A stretch of DNA of 64,000 nt from the NCBI RefSeq assembly GCF_006376685.1, contig NZ_VEWL01000010.1:1-64000 (forward strand). The letters are read 5' to 3'. The notes under the pieces are model-generated. The model saw nothing but the letters and a program-made list of their open reading frames with translations. It was not told the origin of the DNA and ran no database searches. The DNA comes from Ochrobactrum teleogrylli (GTDB lineage: Bacteria > Pseudomonadota > Alphaproteobacteria > Rhizobiales > Rhizobiaceae). The position numbers were made by a program, and so were the translations under genes. Shown in pieces: positions 1 to 9,230 of this stretch (the first letter of the stretch is position 1; the number at the start of each line of letters is the position of its first letter).

Positions 1-114
1 CGCTTTCGAGGCCTTGTCCGCGTCGCCTGCCAATGCCTGCTGCAAGCCGCCGCACAGAACATCAAGAAGATCGCCATGGTCCTGACAAAGACCCCAAAGG
101 CAGCCAGCGTATGA
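1..114 (+). mobile_element. C-terminal end of a transposase (partial)
   Basis: Frame 1 is open from the window edge to a TGA at 112-114 and encodes 37 residues. They contain RGLVRVACQCLLQAAAQNIK, a pattern like the end of DDE transposases of the IS1182/IS5-like groups (arginine, conserved QCLL, then AQN-K-K). The rest of the gene lies outside the window, so it cannot be told whether the element is intact or only a remnant. No terminal inverted repeat could be assigned between 115 and 170. The identification is from memory of the family. Confidence 0.55.
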
Positions 115-170
115 GCGGTTGCAGCCGCTTGCAACTCCTTACTAAGGCAGTCACAAAACGCGCCCCTCTC

Positions 171-237
171 AAAAACAAAACCCGCCGAAAAATATCGGCG
201 GGTTTGTCAGCAGCCTGAGGCCGGGAAAATCCCGGCC
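171..237 (-). terminator. acs terminator with a preceding second hairpin
   Basis: Reading the minus strand after the acs stop, a first perfect hairpin (219-226 with 230-237) is followed by a second with an 8-bp perfect stem (181-188 with 195-202). The second runs straight into a T-rich tract (171-180). The second is a canonical intrinsic terminator. The first may only be a 3' stabilising stem. Confidence 0.8.
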
Positions 238-245
238 CTTCTGTT

Positions 246-2201
246 TTACTTCTTGTTTTGACGGTTTTCGATCAGGTCGTCCACCACGCCCGGATCGGCG
301 AGGGTTGACGTGTCGCCCAGTGAACCGAAATCGTCTTCGGCGATCTTGCGCAGGATACGGCGCATGATCTTGCCCGAACGGGTCTTCGGCAGGCCGGGCG
401 CGAACTGGATCTTGTCCGGTGTGGCGATGGGGCCGATTTCCTTGCGCACGTGCTGGGTCAGCTCCTTGCGCAATTCGTCGGCGTCCTGTGTTTCCGCGCC
501 GGTCATCAAGGTGACGTAGCAATAAATGCCCTGTCCCTTGATCCCGTGCGGATAACCAACAACGGCAGCTTCGGAAACCGAATGATGTGAGACAAGCGCC
601 GATTCGATTTCCGCCGTGCCGAGGCGATGGCCGGAAATATTCAGCACGTCATCGACGCGACCGGTGATCCAGTAATAACCGTCTTCATCGCGGCGGCAGC
701 CGTCACCGGTGAAATACTTGCCCTTGTAGGTGGAGAAGTACGCCTCGATGAAGCGCTTGTGATCGCCGTAAAGCGTGCGCATCTGGCCGGGCCAGCTGTC
801 GGTGATGCAGAGATTGCCATCGGTCGCACCATCGACCACATTGCCTTCATTATCCACGAGCTCCGGCTTGACGCCGAAGAACGGGCGCGTGGCGGAGCCG
901 GGCTTGAGGTCGGTTGCGCCGGGCAGCGGCGTGATCAGAATGCCGCCGGTTTCCGTCTGCCACCAGGTATCGACGATGGGCGACTTTTCCTCGCCGACCA
1001 CATGATAATACCATTCCCAGGCTTCCGGATTGATCGGCTCGCCGACCGAGCCGAGCAGGCGCAGCGAGGAGCGCGAGGAACGCGTCACGAATTCATCGCC
1101 AGCGCCCATCAGCGCGCGGATCGCCGTTGGCGCGGTATAGAAGATGTTGACATGGTGCTTGTCGATGACTTCCCAGAATCGGCCCTGATCGGGGAAATTC
1201 GGCACGCCTTCGAACATCAGCGTCGTGGCGCCATTGGCGAGCGGTCCATAGACGATATAGGAATGGCCCGTGACCCAACCCACATCCGCCGTGCACCAAT
1301 AGGTGTCGCCGTCGTGATAGTCGAAGACATATTGATGGGTCATCGAGGCATAGACCAGATAGCCGCCGGTGGTGTGCAGCACACCCTTCGGCTTGCCGGT
1401 GGAGCCGGACGTGTAGAGGATGAAGAGCGGATCTTCCGCATTCATCGGTTCCGGTTCGCAATGCGGCTCGACGCTGGCGACTTCCTGATGATACCACAGA
1501 TCGCGGCCACGGCCCCAGCTGACCTTGCCGCCGGTGCGGCGCACGACCAGCACCTTGTTGACCATGACATATTGCTTGGCGGCAATATCGATGGCGGTGT
1601 CGGTGTTTTCCTTCAGCGGAACCGGCTTGCCGCCGCGCACGCCTTCATCGGCGGTGATGACAAATGTGGATTCACAATCGACGATACGACCGGCCAGCGC
1701 TTCGGGTGAGAAGCCTGCAAAAACCACGGAATGCACCGCGCCGATGCGCGCGCAGGCGAGCATGGCATAGGCCGCTTCCGGGATCATCGGCAGATAGATC
1801 GTGACGCGGTCGCCCTTCTTGACGCCGTGCTTCTTGAGCACATTCGCCATGCGGCAAACGTTTTCGTAAAGCTCGCGATAGGTGATCTTCTTGTCGATAT
1901 ACGGATTGTCGCCTTCCCAGATGATGGCGACCTTGTCGCCACGGCTCTTCAGGTGGCGATCAATACAATTATAGGAAACGTTGGTGACGCCGTCTTCATA
2001 CCACTTGATGGAAACGTCGCCGTTGAAATCGGTGTTCTTGACCTTGGTGAAAGGCTTGAACCAGTCGATGCGGCGACCGTGCTTGGCCCAGAAGCCATCC
2101 GGATCGCTCACGCTTTCCTTGTACCATTCGAGGTAGGTCTCATTGTCAATGAGCGTGTTCTTCTTTGCCTCCGGCAGCACGGGGTAAAGCTTTTCCGACA
2201 T
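246..2201 (-). CDS. acs: Acetyl-CoA synthetase
   Basis: AMP-forming acetate:CoA ligase that converts acetate, ATP and CoA to acetyl-CoA via acetyl-adenylate in the cytoplasm. The 651-residue length is normal for the family. The adenylate-forming signature [11 protein letters not shown] lies at about residues 263-273. The C-terminal SGK motif near residue 611 holds the lysine that is reversibly acetylated in this family. I chose the ATG at 2201 because GGAGG sits 5 nt before it; an in-frame ATG at 2213 overlaps that ribosome binding site and is unlikely to be used. It is a single gene, divergent from usg. A GTGGTT-CGT-AACCAC palindrome (2241-2255) lies in its leader. Confidence 0.95.
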   Translation of the reverse strand: MSEKLYPVLPEAKKNTLIDNETYLEWYKESVSDPDGFWAKHGRRIDWFKPFTKVKNTDFNGDVSIKWYEDGVTNVSYNCIDRHLKSRGDKVAIIWEGDNPYIDKKITYRELYENVCRMANVLKKHGVKKGDRVTIYLPMIPEAAYAMLACARIGAVHSVVFAGFSPEALAGRIVDCESTFVITADEGVRGGKPVPLKENTDTAIDIAAKQYVMVNKVLVVRRTGGKVSWGRGRDLWYHQEVASVEPHCEPEPMNAEDPLFILYTSGSTGKPKGVLHTTGGYLVYASMTHQYVFDYHDGDTYWCTADVGWVTGHSYIVYGPLANGATTLMFEGVPNFPDQGRFWEVIDKHHVNIFYTAPTAIRALMGAGDEFVTRSSRSSLRLLGSVGEPINPEAWEWYYHVVGEEKSPIVDTWWQTETGGILITPLPGATDLKPGSATRPFFGVKPELVDNEGNVVDGATDGNLCITDSWPGQMRTLYGDHKRFIEAYFSTYKGKYFTGDGCRRDEDGYYWITGRVDDVLNISGHRLGTAEIESALVSHHSVSEAAVVGYPHGIKGQGIYCYVTLMTGAETQDADELRKELTQHVRKEIGPIATPDKIQFAPGLPKTRSGKIMRRILRKIAEDDFGSLGDTSTLADPGVVDDLIENRQNKK

Positions 2202-2240
2202 CATTTCCTCCAAGTTTCACCAACGTCCTCTCGTCGGTGC

Positions 2241-2255
2241 GTGGTTCGTAACCAC
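2241..2255. promoter_or_regulatory. Palindrome upstream of acs
   Basis: GTGGTT-CGT-AACCAC is a perfect 6-bp inverted repeat about 40 nt upstream of the acs start, in the acs/usg divergent spacer. It could be an operator or a leader hairpin. No factor is assigned. Confidence 0.35.
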
Positions 2256-2468
2256 TGTTGGGTCTTATCTAGCTTCCTAAGCGGTGAAGGTAAATTAGAC
2301 GATAGGACCGTCTGCCGTCCACAATGACGCAGGCTAAATCTCCGCATTGGCAGCACTCATGCCTTTATGGTGCTAACATATTGTTTTTACACTTTAAAAA
2401 CCATTTGGAGCGATTATCTCAAATACAGGAGCCAAATATATGGCTCTTCACAAAAAGGGGAAATCGCC

Positions 2469-2756
2469 ATGACGACGTCCGCTTTTCACGCGAGATCGGC
2501 CTTCGAACTGCAACTCGCCGGTTACGGTCTAACGACGGCAAAACTTTTCTATCACATGCCGGATCACCCGCATCTGCTGCAGCTGTTTGTCTGGCAGGAA
2601 TATGATGTCGCGCCGGAATTTCCGGTGCTGCATCATTTCATCGAGTTCTGGAAACGGGAAATCGACGGGCCGCTGCATTCGGTGACTTACACCCATTGCC
2701 GCTTGCTCGGCCCATCGGACTGGAAAAATGTGCAGGGCGAGATCGTTCTGCATTAA
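2469..2756 (+). CDS. usg: Usg family protein
   Basis: A 95-residue protein matching the Usg family: ELQLAGYGLTTAKLFYHMPD at the N-terminus, then a FVWQEYD...FPVL...FIEFWK core and a GPLHSV segment. The family was named from its position near trpF in some proteobacteria; its biochemical role is not established. The chosen ATG has AAAGGGGAAA just upstream (about 2454-2462). A longer frame from 2367 has no good start and its extra residues do not look like the family. It is divergent from acs and followed by an AT-rich spacer. Confidence 0.85.
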   Translation: MTTSAFHARSAFELQLAGYGLTTAKLFYHMPDHPHLLQLFVWQEYDVAPEFPVLHHFIEFWKREIDGPLHSVTYTHCRLLGPSDWKNVQGEIVLH

Positions 2757-3136
2757 TCTTGATTTACGAACTTCGATGGCCTGTAAATCGGATTTTTCAG
2801 CGCTTCAGGTCCACTCGTACCTTACGCATAATCCCTCCGGCTCTCGAAGATTGCCATTTGAGCTCGCTAAAAAACAACCTCGTCAGATCATCGCTGTGTA
2901 TACTCATTGAAAACAGGCGACAGGATTGCATTTGCTTGCGTGGCTATTTCGCTGTTCGAGCCTTCATCAGCGGTCCACATGGATGTGGGCGCCGATGAAG
3001 GCTATATAATAAAGCTGCCGCATTCACGAGAAGGAATATCGTGAATGCAAGCTGCTCTATTTAAAAGTTTATGCGTATTTTTTTATAACATAGGGAGATG
3101 TGGTCCTCAGCATTTTAAATAGAAATATTACCAAGA
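2757..3136. other. Gene-free spacer with two successive hairpins
   Basis: No convincing gene. Two inverted repeats stand next to each other: 2960-2968 with 2994-3002 (9 bp, with a nested CCACAT/ATGTGG stem at 2975-2988), and 3020-3029 with 3039-3048 (10 bp perfect). Neither is followed by a T-run, so they are not typical terminators. Base composition shifts towards AT from about 3000 onward, into the orphan gene. Confidence 0.6.
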
Positions 3137-3625
3137 CTATAAATCTTGGTACTTAGCGACAATAAATTTCTCACCTTCTCTTCCGGGGTGGTCTGGAGTA
3201 TCTTTGTTCTCCAGATAAATATTGGTGTACGAAGTGTCGCCTGGTTTCGGTTCAAATACAACAAGCCTTCCACCTCCCAATTTTTCTATATAATAAAGCT
3301 CTTTTTCACCGTCAAATTTAATAAAATTAAATAGCATGGGATTTCCGTTATCATCACTTTGAGCAATGCATTGATATACGTATAATCCGTCTATGTTGGA
3401 TTCGCCTTTTAGTGCATTTAAGCTTAAAATGTTTCTTATTTCTTTTTCCCATAGGATTATTGATATAGGCTGTGAAAAAAGATATACATCATCAGTGAAT
3501 TCCCATACACTTTTTTTGCGATCTAGATCTTTACTCATATTTACTAAAAATAAACCTCCGCCAATCGTTTTTTGAAGGGTGAGGTATTCTCCTGTTAATA
3601 GGCTTTTTATAGTGTATTTCGGCAT
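3137..3625 (-). CDS. AT-rich orphan gene, possible beta-trefoil protein
   Basis: A 162-residue protein that I do not recognise. Composition is about one third G+C (two internal 60-base stretches count 17 and 22 G+C), far below the neighbours, and codon use is A/T-ending, which suggests recent transfer. There is no signal peptide or membrane segment. The sequence shows three loosely similar units, each with a Y-x-I or L-x-V start, a G-rich turn (LTGEYL, LGGGRL) and a W/F-x-F/V ending. This resembles the threefold layout of beta-trefoil (ricin-B-like or inhibitor) proteins, but that is inference. A GGAG ribosome binding site precedes the ATG and a TATAAT-like box lies near 3663, so the gene looks expressible. 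Confidence 0.65.
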   Translation of the reverse strand: MPKYTIKSLLTGEYLTLQKTIGGGLFLVNMSKDLDRKKSVWEFTDDVYLFSQPISIILWEKEIRNILSLNALKGESNIDGLYVYQCIAQSDDNGNPMLFNFIKFDGEKELYYIEKLGGGRLVVFEPKPGDTSYTNIYLENKDTPDHPGREGEKFIVAKYQDL

Positions 3626-3907
3626 TTTTTACTCCAATTTGTTTTAATATACTAATAATTATTATATCAATTAATGACATATTATTACTGTCACTTCTGA
3701 CCAAATGTTTTGCTCGTATCAACAGTGGCTTTCCGTCCCGCCTTGGAGGTGATGGGGCGATGTAGGCAAGTTTGACCGGCAGCGAGCTAGCCCTGTCATC
3801 GGCCTTAGCGCTGTTCCTTCAGGGCTGATCAAAATCGTATTAAGACACGTTGTGTCGTTGCGCTGGGAGGGGCTGAGCTTCGGGCGCATCAAACCGAGAG
3901 GTGGGTC
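3626..3907. other. Spacer between the orphan gene and yggS
   Basis: AT-rich up to about 3722 (promoter of the orphan gene), then abruptly GC-rich like the chromosome. No gene was recognised. The sharp compositional change near 3723 may be an insertion boundary. Confidence 0.4.
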
Positions 3908-4588
3908 TCAGGCTGGCGACGTATAGGACCGACCGCCGAAAATCGCTGAGCCGACCCGAACCGAGGTCGCGCCGAAGCCTATAGCGGTCTCATAATCGCC
4001 TGACATGCCCATGGAGAGCTTCTCGACGCCAGCTTCGCGGGCGAGCTTTTCCAACAGGGCAAAATGTGGTCCCGGGTTTTCATCGGCAGGCGGGATGCAC
4101 ATCAGCCCTTCGATGGCGAGACCGTGTTCATCACGACAGCGTGCGACAAAGGCGACGGCGTCCTTCGGTGCGATGCCGGCCTTTTGTTCTTCCAGACCCG
4201 TATTGACCTGCACATAAAGTTTCGGGCTCTTGCCCTGCTTGGTGATCTCGTCGGCAAGCGCGGCTGCGATCTTCTCGCGGTCCACCGTTTCGATGACGTC
4301 GAACAGGGCGACGGCATCGGCTGCCTTGTTGGATTGCAACGGGCCGATCAAATGCAGTTCGATGCCGGAATAATGGTCGCGCAGTTCAGGCCATTTGGCT
4401 TGTGCTTCCTGCACACGGTTTTCCCCGAAGACGCGCTGTCCGGCGTCGAGTGCCGGGCGGATCGCGTCTGCGGCGAAGGTTTTCGACACGGCGACGAGCG
4501 TGACCGAGCCTTTGGTGCGACGTGCTTCCTTTTCGGCATTGGCGATTGTGGCCTTGACCGTGTTCAGGTTCGTGACGATATCTGACAT
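3908..4588 (-). CDS. yggS: YggS family PLP homeostasis protein
   Basis: A 226-residue protein of the YggS/PROSC (alanine racemase N-terminal-like) family, which binds pyridoxal 5'-phosphate and buffers its supply without known enzymatic activity. The PLP lysine is K36 in LVAVSKTF. The family motifs HLIGPLQSNK and MGMSGDYETAI are present. I chose the ATG at 4588, where similarity to the family begins (MSDIVTNL); an upstream in-frame ATG at 4660 would add 24 atypical residues. It is transcribed divergently from leuS, 122 bp away. Confidence 0.92.
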   Translation of the reverse strand: MSDIVTNLNTVKATIANAEKEARRTKGSVTLVAVSKTFAADAIRPALDAGQRVFGENRVQEAQAKWPELRDHYSGIELHLIGPLQSNKAADAVALFDVIETVDREKIAAALADEITKQGKSPKLYVQVNTGLEEQKAGIAPKDAVAFVARCRDEHGLAIEGLMCIPPADENPGPHFALLEKLAREAGVEKLSMGMSGDYETAIGFGATSVRVGSAIFGGRSYTSPA

Positions 4589-4710
4589 GAAACTCTCGCT
4601 TTCAGGCTTTTCATCCGCAAAAGGTTGACGCTTTCGCCAATACGTGGTGAAGGTCGCCATTAAATATCGACTCTCCTTATTGCATCACCTTCGTACGAGT
4701 AAATACGGAC

Positions 4711-7344
4711 ATGGCAGCCGAACGTTATAATCCGCGCGTGGCGGAAGCTCACTGGCAGAAAGTCTGGGAAGAAAACCGGACTTTCGAAACGGACAACAGC
4801 GATCCGCGCGAGAAGTATTATGTGCTTGAGATGTTCCCCTATCCATCGGGGCGCATCCATATGGGCCATGTGCGCAACTATGCGATGGGCGATGTCGTTG
4901 CCCGCTACAAGCGCGCCAAGGGGTTTAATGTGCTCCACCCGATGGGTTGGGACGCGTTCGGCATGCCTGCGGAAAATGCCGCGATGCAGAACAAGGTGCA
5001 TCCAAAGGAATGGACCTACCAGAACATCGACACGATGAAGCGCCAGCTCAAGTCCATGGGCCTGTCGCTTGATTGGTCGCGTGAATTCGCGACCTGCGAT
5101 GTGGAATATTACCATCGTCAGCAGATGCTGTTCATCGACCTGTTCGAAAAAGGTCTGGTCACGCGCAAAACCTCCAAGGTCAACTGGGATCCGGTGGACA
5201 ACACCGTGCTCGCCAATGAGCAGGTGGTGGACGGTCGCGGCTGGCGCTCTGGCGCGCTGGTCGAACAGCGCGAACTGACGCAGTGGTTCTTCAAGATCAC
5301 TGATTTCAGCGAAGAATTGCTGGCCGGTCTCGACACGCTCGACCAGTGGCCGGAAAAAGTTCGCCTGATGCAGCGTAACTGGATCGGCAAGTCGGAAGGC
5401 TTGCAGGTTCGTTTCGCGCTCGACGGCAAGACGGCACCGGAAGGCTTCTCGGAAATCGAGGTTTACACGACGCGTCCCGACACACTGTTCGGCGCGGCTT
5501 TTGTCGCGATTTCCGCCGATCATCCGCTGGCCAAAAAGCTTGCCGAAGGTAATGCTGCGCTGACCGGCTTCATCGAAGAATGCCACCAGCACGGCACCTC
5601 GCTTGCAGCGCTTGAAACCGCTGAAAAGAAGGGCTTTGATACCGGCGTCAAGGTCAAGCACCCGTTCGACGAGAACTGGGAGCTGCCGGTCTATGTCGCC
5701 AATTTCGTGCTGATGGAATATGGCACGGGCGCTGTTTTCGGCTGTCCGGCGCATGACCAGCGCGATCTGGATTTCGCCAATAAATATGCGCTGAAGGTAA
5801 CGCCGGTCGTGCTGCCGAAGGGCGAGGACGCTGCCACTTTTGCCATCACCGACTCGGCCTATACCGATGACGGCGTGATGATCAATTCGCGTTTCCTCGA
5901 TGGTCTGGCGCCGGAAGCAGCCTTCAACGAGGTTGCAAACCGTCTGGAACAGACCACGCTTGGCAATCGTCCGCAAGCGGCCCGCAAGGTGCAGTTCCGT
6001 CTGCGCGACTGGGGCATTTCGCGCCAGCGCTATTGGGGCTGCCCGATCCCGATGATCCATTGCGAGAGCTGTGGCGTCAATCCGGTGCCGCGCGCCGACC
6101 TGCCGGTCAAGCTGCCGGACGATGTGGATTTCGACCGTCCGGGCAATCCGCTGGATCGTCATGCCACGTGGCGTCATGTGAAGTGCCCGAAATGCGGTGG
6201 CGAAGCCCGGCGCGAGACCGACACGATGGATACGTTTGTCGATTCGTCCTGGTACTATGCGCGCTTCACGGCGCCGTGGGAAAACGAGCCGACCGATCGT
6301 GCGATTGCAGACCGCTGGCTGCCGGTCGACCAGTATATCGGTGGTGTCGAACACGCGATCCTGCATCTGCTCTATTCGCGCTTTTTCACCCGCGCCATGA
6401 AGGTTACGGGCCATGTCGGTCTGGATGAGCCCTTCAAGGGCCTGTTCACGCAGGGCATGGTTGTGCACGAAACCTACAAGGCCGATGGTCAGTGGGTTGC
6501 TCCTGCCGATATCCGCATCGAGGACATTGACGGCAAGCGCACCGCAACCATGCTGGACAGCGGTGCGCCGGTTGAAATCGGTTCCATCGAGAAGATGTCG
6601 AAGTCGAAGAAGAATGTCGTTGATCCTGACGATATCATCTCTTCTTATGGTGCAGATACTGCGCGCTGGTTCATGCTGTCCGATTCGCCGCCGGAACGTG
6701 ACGTGATCTGGACGGAAGCAGGTGCCGAAGGCGCGCATCGCTTCGTGCAACGCGTCTGGCGTCTGGTGTCGGAAGCAGCCGAACATCTGAAGGATGTCGC
6801 GCCGAAGACCGGTTCGCAGGGCGAAGCGCTTGCCGTTTCCAAGGCCGTGCATAAGACAGTCAACGCTGTTGGCGACGATATCGAAAAGCTCGCTTTCAAT
6901 CGCGGCGTTGCGCGACTTTATGAGCTTGTGAATGCGCTTGCTGCACCGTTGCAGCTTGTCGCTTCGGACAAGGCCGATGATGAGCTGAAGGGCGCTGTTC
7001 GTGACGCCACGGAAAAGCTTATCCAGATGCTCGCACCGATGATGCCGCATCTTGCTGAACAGTGCCTGACGGAACTGGGCGGCAAGATCGCCGGACAGGA
7101 AACGTTGGTCGCCCGCGCGCCATGGCCGCTCTTCGACGCCGCATTGGTGGTGGAAAACGAGATCGTGATGCCGGTGCAGATCAACGGCAAGAAGCGTGGG
7201 GATTTGACAATCGCCCGCGACGCTGATCAAGCTAGCATCCAGCAGGCGGTGCTCGAACTTGACTTCGTCAAGGCTGCGCTCAACGGGGGCTCGCCGAAGA
7301 AGATTATCGTGGTGCCGCAAAGGATCGTCAATGTCGTTGCCTGA
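4711..7344 (+). CDS. leuS: Leucyl-tRNA synthetase
   Basis: Class Ia aminoacyl-tRNA synthetase charging tRNA-Leu; 877 residues, normal for bacteria. The ATP-binding HIGH motif appears as HMGH (residues 50-53) and the KMSKS loop is exact at 628-632. The CP1 editing insertion lies between them. Paired cysteines (CESCG and CPKCG, near residues 450-495) form a zinc-ribbon-like segment. The stop codon overlaps the start of lptE by 14 nt, so the two are translated from one message. Confidence 0.98.
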   Translation: MAAERYNPRVAEAHWQKVWEENRTFETDNSDPREKYYVLEMFPYPSGRIHMGHVRNYAMGDVVARYKRAKGFNVLHPMGWDAFGMPAENAAMQNKVHPKEWTYQNIDTMKRQLKSMGLSLDWSREFATCDVEYYHRQQMLFIDLFEKGLVTRKTSKVNWDPVDNTVLANEQVVDGRGWRSGALVEQRELTQWFFKITDFSEELLAGLDTLDQWPEKVRLMQRNWIGKSEGLQVRFALDGKTAPEGFSEIEVYTTRPDTLFGAAFVAISADHPLAKKLAEGNAALTGFIEECHQHGTSLAALETAEKKGFDTGVKVKHPFDENWELPVYVANFVLMEYGTGAVFGCPAHDQRDLDFANKYALKVTPVVLPKGEDAATFAITDSAYTDDGVMINSRFLDGLAPEAAFNEVANRLEQTTLGNRPQAARKVQFRLRDWGISRQRYWGCPIPMIHCESCGVNPVPRADLPVKLPDDVDFDRPGNPLDRHATWRHVKCPKCGGEARRETDTMDTFVDSSWYYARFTAPWENEPTDRAIADRWLPVDQYIGGVEHAILHLLYSRFFTRAMKVTGHVGLDEPFKGLFTQGMVVHETYKADGQWVAPADIRIEDIDGKRTATMLDSGAPVEIGSIEKMSKSKKNVVDPDDIISSYGADTARWFMLSDSPPERDVIWTEAGAEGAHRFVQRVWRLVSEAAEHLKDVAPKTGSQGEALAVSKAVHKTVNAVGDDIEKLAFNRGVARLYELVNALAAPLQLVASDKADDELKGAVRDATEKLIQMLAPMMPHLAEQCLTELGGKIAGQETLVARAPWPLFDAALVVENEIVMPVQINGKKRGDLTIARDADQASIQQAVLELDFVKAALNGGSPKKIIVVPQRIVNVVA

Positions 7345-7912
7345 TCGTTTCCTCTCCGCAATCAAGACTTTCCGCGTCGCTTTTGTGGCTGTGGGAGCTG
7401 CGGTTCTCCTTGCTGCCTGCACGGTGCAGCCGCTTTATTCGTCGGGCGGCAGCGCTGGTGGTTCGATCGGCGGCAGTGTGACGCCGGATATGCGCACCAA
7501 GCTTGCTTCCGTGTCCATCGATCCGGCTGGCGATGTCTATGGCCAGCAGGTGCGCAATCGCCTGATCTTCCTGCTCGGCGGTGGCGCTGGTGAACCAGCC
7601 AACCCGATGTATCGTCTGAGCCTCGGCCTCAGCACGAGCACGATTTCCGCCGTAAGCGTGGATATCGGCGATCAGACCGACCGCACGGGCCGTCCATCGG
7701 CTGGTATCGTCAAGGCGACGTCGAATTTCGTGCTGCGTGACAAGGACGGCAAGCCGCTTGCCACGGGCACACGAACGACGGGCGCTTCCTTTGATCGTCC
7801 GCGTCAGGAATTTGCAAACCTTCGTGCAGAACGCGACGCGCGCAAGCGCGCCGCGGAAGAACTGGCCGAACAGGTTTTCCTCGCATTGGCGCAGAAGCTG
7901 TCAAAGCTCTGA
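7331..7912 (+). CDS. lptE: LPS-assembly lipoprotein LptE
   Basis: A 193-residue outer-membrane lipoprotein that would plug the LptD barrel and help deliver lipopolysaccharide to the outer leaflet. It has a lipoprotein signal peptide ending in the lipobox LLAAC (lipidated Cys30), followed by a Gly/Ser-rich linker. Position directly after leuS, with a 14-nt overlap, is the usual alphaproteobacterial arrangement. I took the ATG at 7331; a longer frame from 7259 would place 24 unlikely residues before the signal peptide. In several Rhizobiales holA follows lptE, but here a terminator follows directly. Confidence 0.88.
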   Translation: MSLPDRFLSAIKTFRVAFVAVGAAVLLAACTVQPLYSSGGSAGGSIGGSVTPDMRTKLASVSIDPAGDVYGQQVRNRLIFLLGGGAGEPANPMYRLSLGLSTSTISAVSVDIGDQTDRTGRPSAGIVKATSNFVLRDKDGKPLATGTRTTGASFDRPRQEFANLRAERDARKRAAEELAEQVFLALAQKLSKL

Positions 7913-7940
7913 TCGTTCCTCTGATCTGAAATCACAAAAG

Positions 7941-7965
7941 CGGCGCCTCCGGGCGCCGTTTTTTT
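7941..7965 (+). terminator. leuS-lptE terminator
   Basis: A 7-bp perfect GC stem (CGGCGCC with GGCGCCG) with a TCCG loop, followed by seven T. Confidence 0.92.
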
Positions 7966-8181
7966 GTTTCGCTAATCACAAAAAGGCTCAAGGAATTCAG
8001 CAAGGTAACATTGCTGTTCCCTGCAAACATTTTTATAACTCCTTGTTTCAAATGAACTAATTTACAATTTGCATATTGCCCGAGGCGTGACGCGAAAAAT
8101 GGGAAGCGACTTCCCCATGCGTCATGCGTGAAAGCCGCGCGGTGTGTCCGTCGGTTCAATCATTATTTCAGGAGTATTCAG

Positions 8182-9090
8182 ATGATGCGATTTTCAGACC
8201 TCATGAAAGGCATGGCCTTTGCGGCACTAGGCGTGGCGGGACTGGCCGTTGCGGGTCCGGCAGCGGCACAGGAAAAGGCAGCGCCGTTGCAGTGGCAGTT
8301 TTTCCAGGCCGATGAGAATGGCTTCAACCGGACGCCGGTTCTGTTGACGGGGGAAAAGGAAGCCATTCTGCTCGATGGCGGTTTTACCTTCTCCGATGGC
8401 AAGGCCGTTGCCGAAAAGATCAAGGAAACCGGCAAGAAGCTCACCACGGTCTATGTCAGCCAGAGCGACCCCGACTATTATTTCAACCTGCGCGAGATCA
8501 AGTCGGCTTTCCCGGATGTCAAAATCATCGCTGCTCCTGAAACCGTTGCCGCCATCAATGGCAATGTCGAGACGAAGCTTAACGTCTGGGGACCGCAGCT
8601 GAAGGATAATGGCCCGCAGAACCTGTCCGATCTGGTTCTGCCGCAGGCCTCGGACGTGAAGACGCTCACGCTGGAAGGCAACGAGATTGAGATCGTCCCG
8701 GCTGAAGGCATGAAGAACCGCCGCTATCTTTGGGTGCCATCGCTGAAGGCGGTGTTCGGCGGCGTGTTGATTGGCGCAGGCGAGCATATCTGGCTGGCCG
8801 ATACGGCTGACAAGGCGCAGCGCGAGGCATGGATCAAGAACCTCGATGCGATTGCGGCGCGCAATCCTGAAGTGGTTGTCCCGGCCCATATGATGGCCGG
8901 TTCTGCGACGGATGTTTCGGCGGTCAAATTCACCCGCGATTATATCGCTGCATTCGATGAGGAGGCCGACAAGGCCAAGGATAGTGCCACGCTTATCGCT
9001 GCGATGAAGAAGCGCTATCCGGATCTGGGCGGCGAAAGCAGCCTGGAACTGGGCGCCAAGGTCATCAAGGGCGAGATGAAATGGGAATAA
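8182..9090 (+). CDS. Exported metallo-beta-lactamase-fold protein, metal ligands degenerate
   Basis: A 302-residue protein with a Sec signal peptide (hydrophobic residues 11-25, cleavage near AAA-QE at 29/30), so periplasmic or secreted. The body has the metallo-beta-lactamase layout: VLLTGEKEAILLDGG near residues 53-67, a beta-strand ending at 92, and a late VVVPAHM element. The usual HxHxDH metal motif reads S-Q-S-D-P-D-Y (93-99): both histidines of the pair and the final histidine are replaced. The later GH/D elements are also absent and only the PAH histidine survives. It may bind a ligand rather than hydrolyse one. The ATG at 8182 has AGGAG 7 nt upstream. It is a single gene; function unknown. 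Confidence 0.8.
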   Translation: MMRFSDLMKGMAFAALGVAGLAVAGPAAAQEKAAPLQWQFFQADENGFNRTPVLLTGEKEAILLDGGFTFSDGKAVAEKIKETGKKLTTVYVSQSDPDYYFNLREIKSAFPDVKIIAAPETVAAINGNVETKLNVWGPQLKDNGPQNLSDLVLPQASDVKTLTLEGNEIEIVPAEGMKNRRYLWVPSLKAVFGGVLIGAGEHIWLADTADKAQREAWIKNLDAIAARNPEVVVPAHMMAGSATDVSAVKFTRDYIAAFDEEADKAKDSATLIAAMKKRYPDLGGESSLELGAKVIKGEMKWE

Positions 9091-9180
9091 TGCGCGGCCA
9101 AGAGACAATCGCCGGTTCGAGCCTGTGACGGCCTTGGCCGGTTGATTGGAATTTGTGGTTCGCATCGAGATGGATATAAA

Positions 9181-9210
9181 GGGCGGCGCGGCATGTGCCG
9201 CCCTTGTTGT
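9181..9210 (+). terminator. Hairpin after the MBL-fold gene
   Basis: GGGCGGC (9181-9187) pairs with GCCGCCC (9197-9203) and is followed by TTGTTGT. It ends 20 bp before the next start codon, so it probably separates the two genes. The T-tract is weak. Confidence 0.6.
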
Positions 9211-9230
9211 GTCAGCCTGTTGTGGAGATC

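Noticed and set aside
33-218. 61-codon plus-strand frame at the left edge
   Set aside because: It overlaps, in another frame, the transposase end that reads more like a protein, and it runs through the acs terminator.
3723-3907. Possible insertion-sequence remnant between the AT-rich orphan and yggS
   Set aside because: The abrupt composition change is suggestive, but no transposase fragment or inverted repeats could be recognised.
4660-7422. Very long minus-strand open frame opposite leuS
   Set aside because: It mirrors the leuS coding strand, has Arg/His/Asp-rich composition with no domain, and is a typical shadow in GC-rich DNA.
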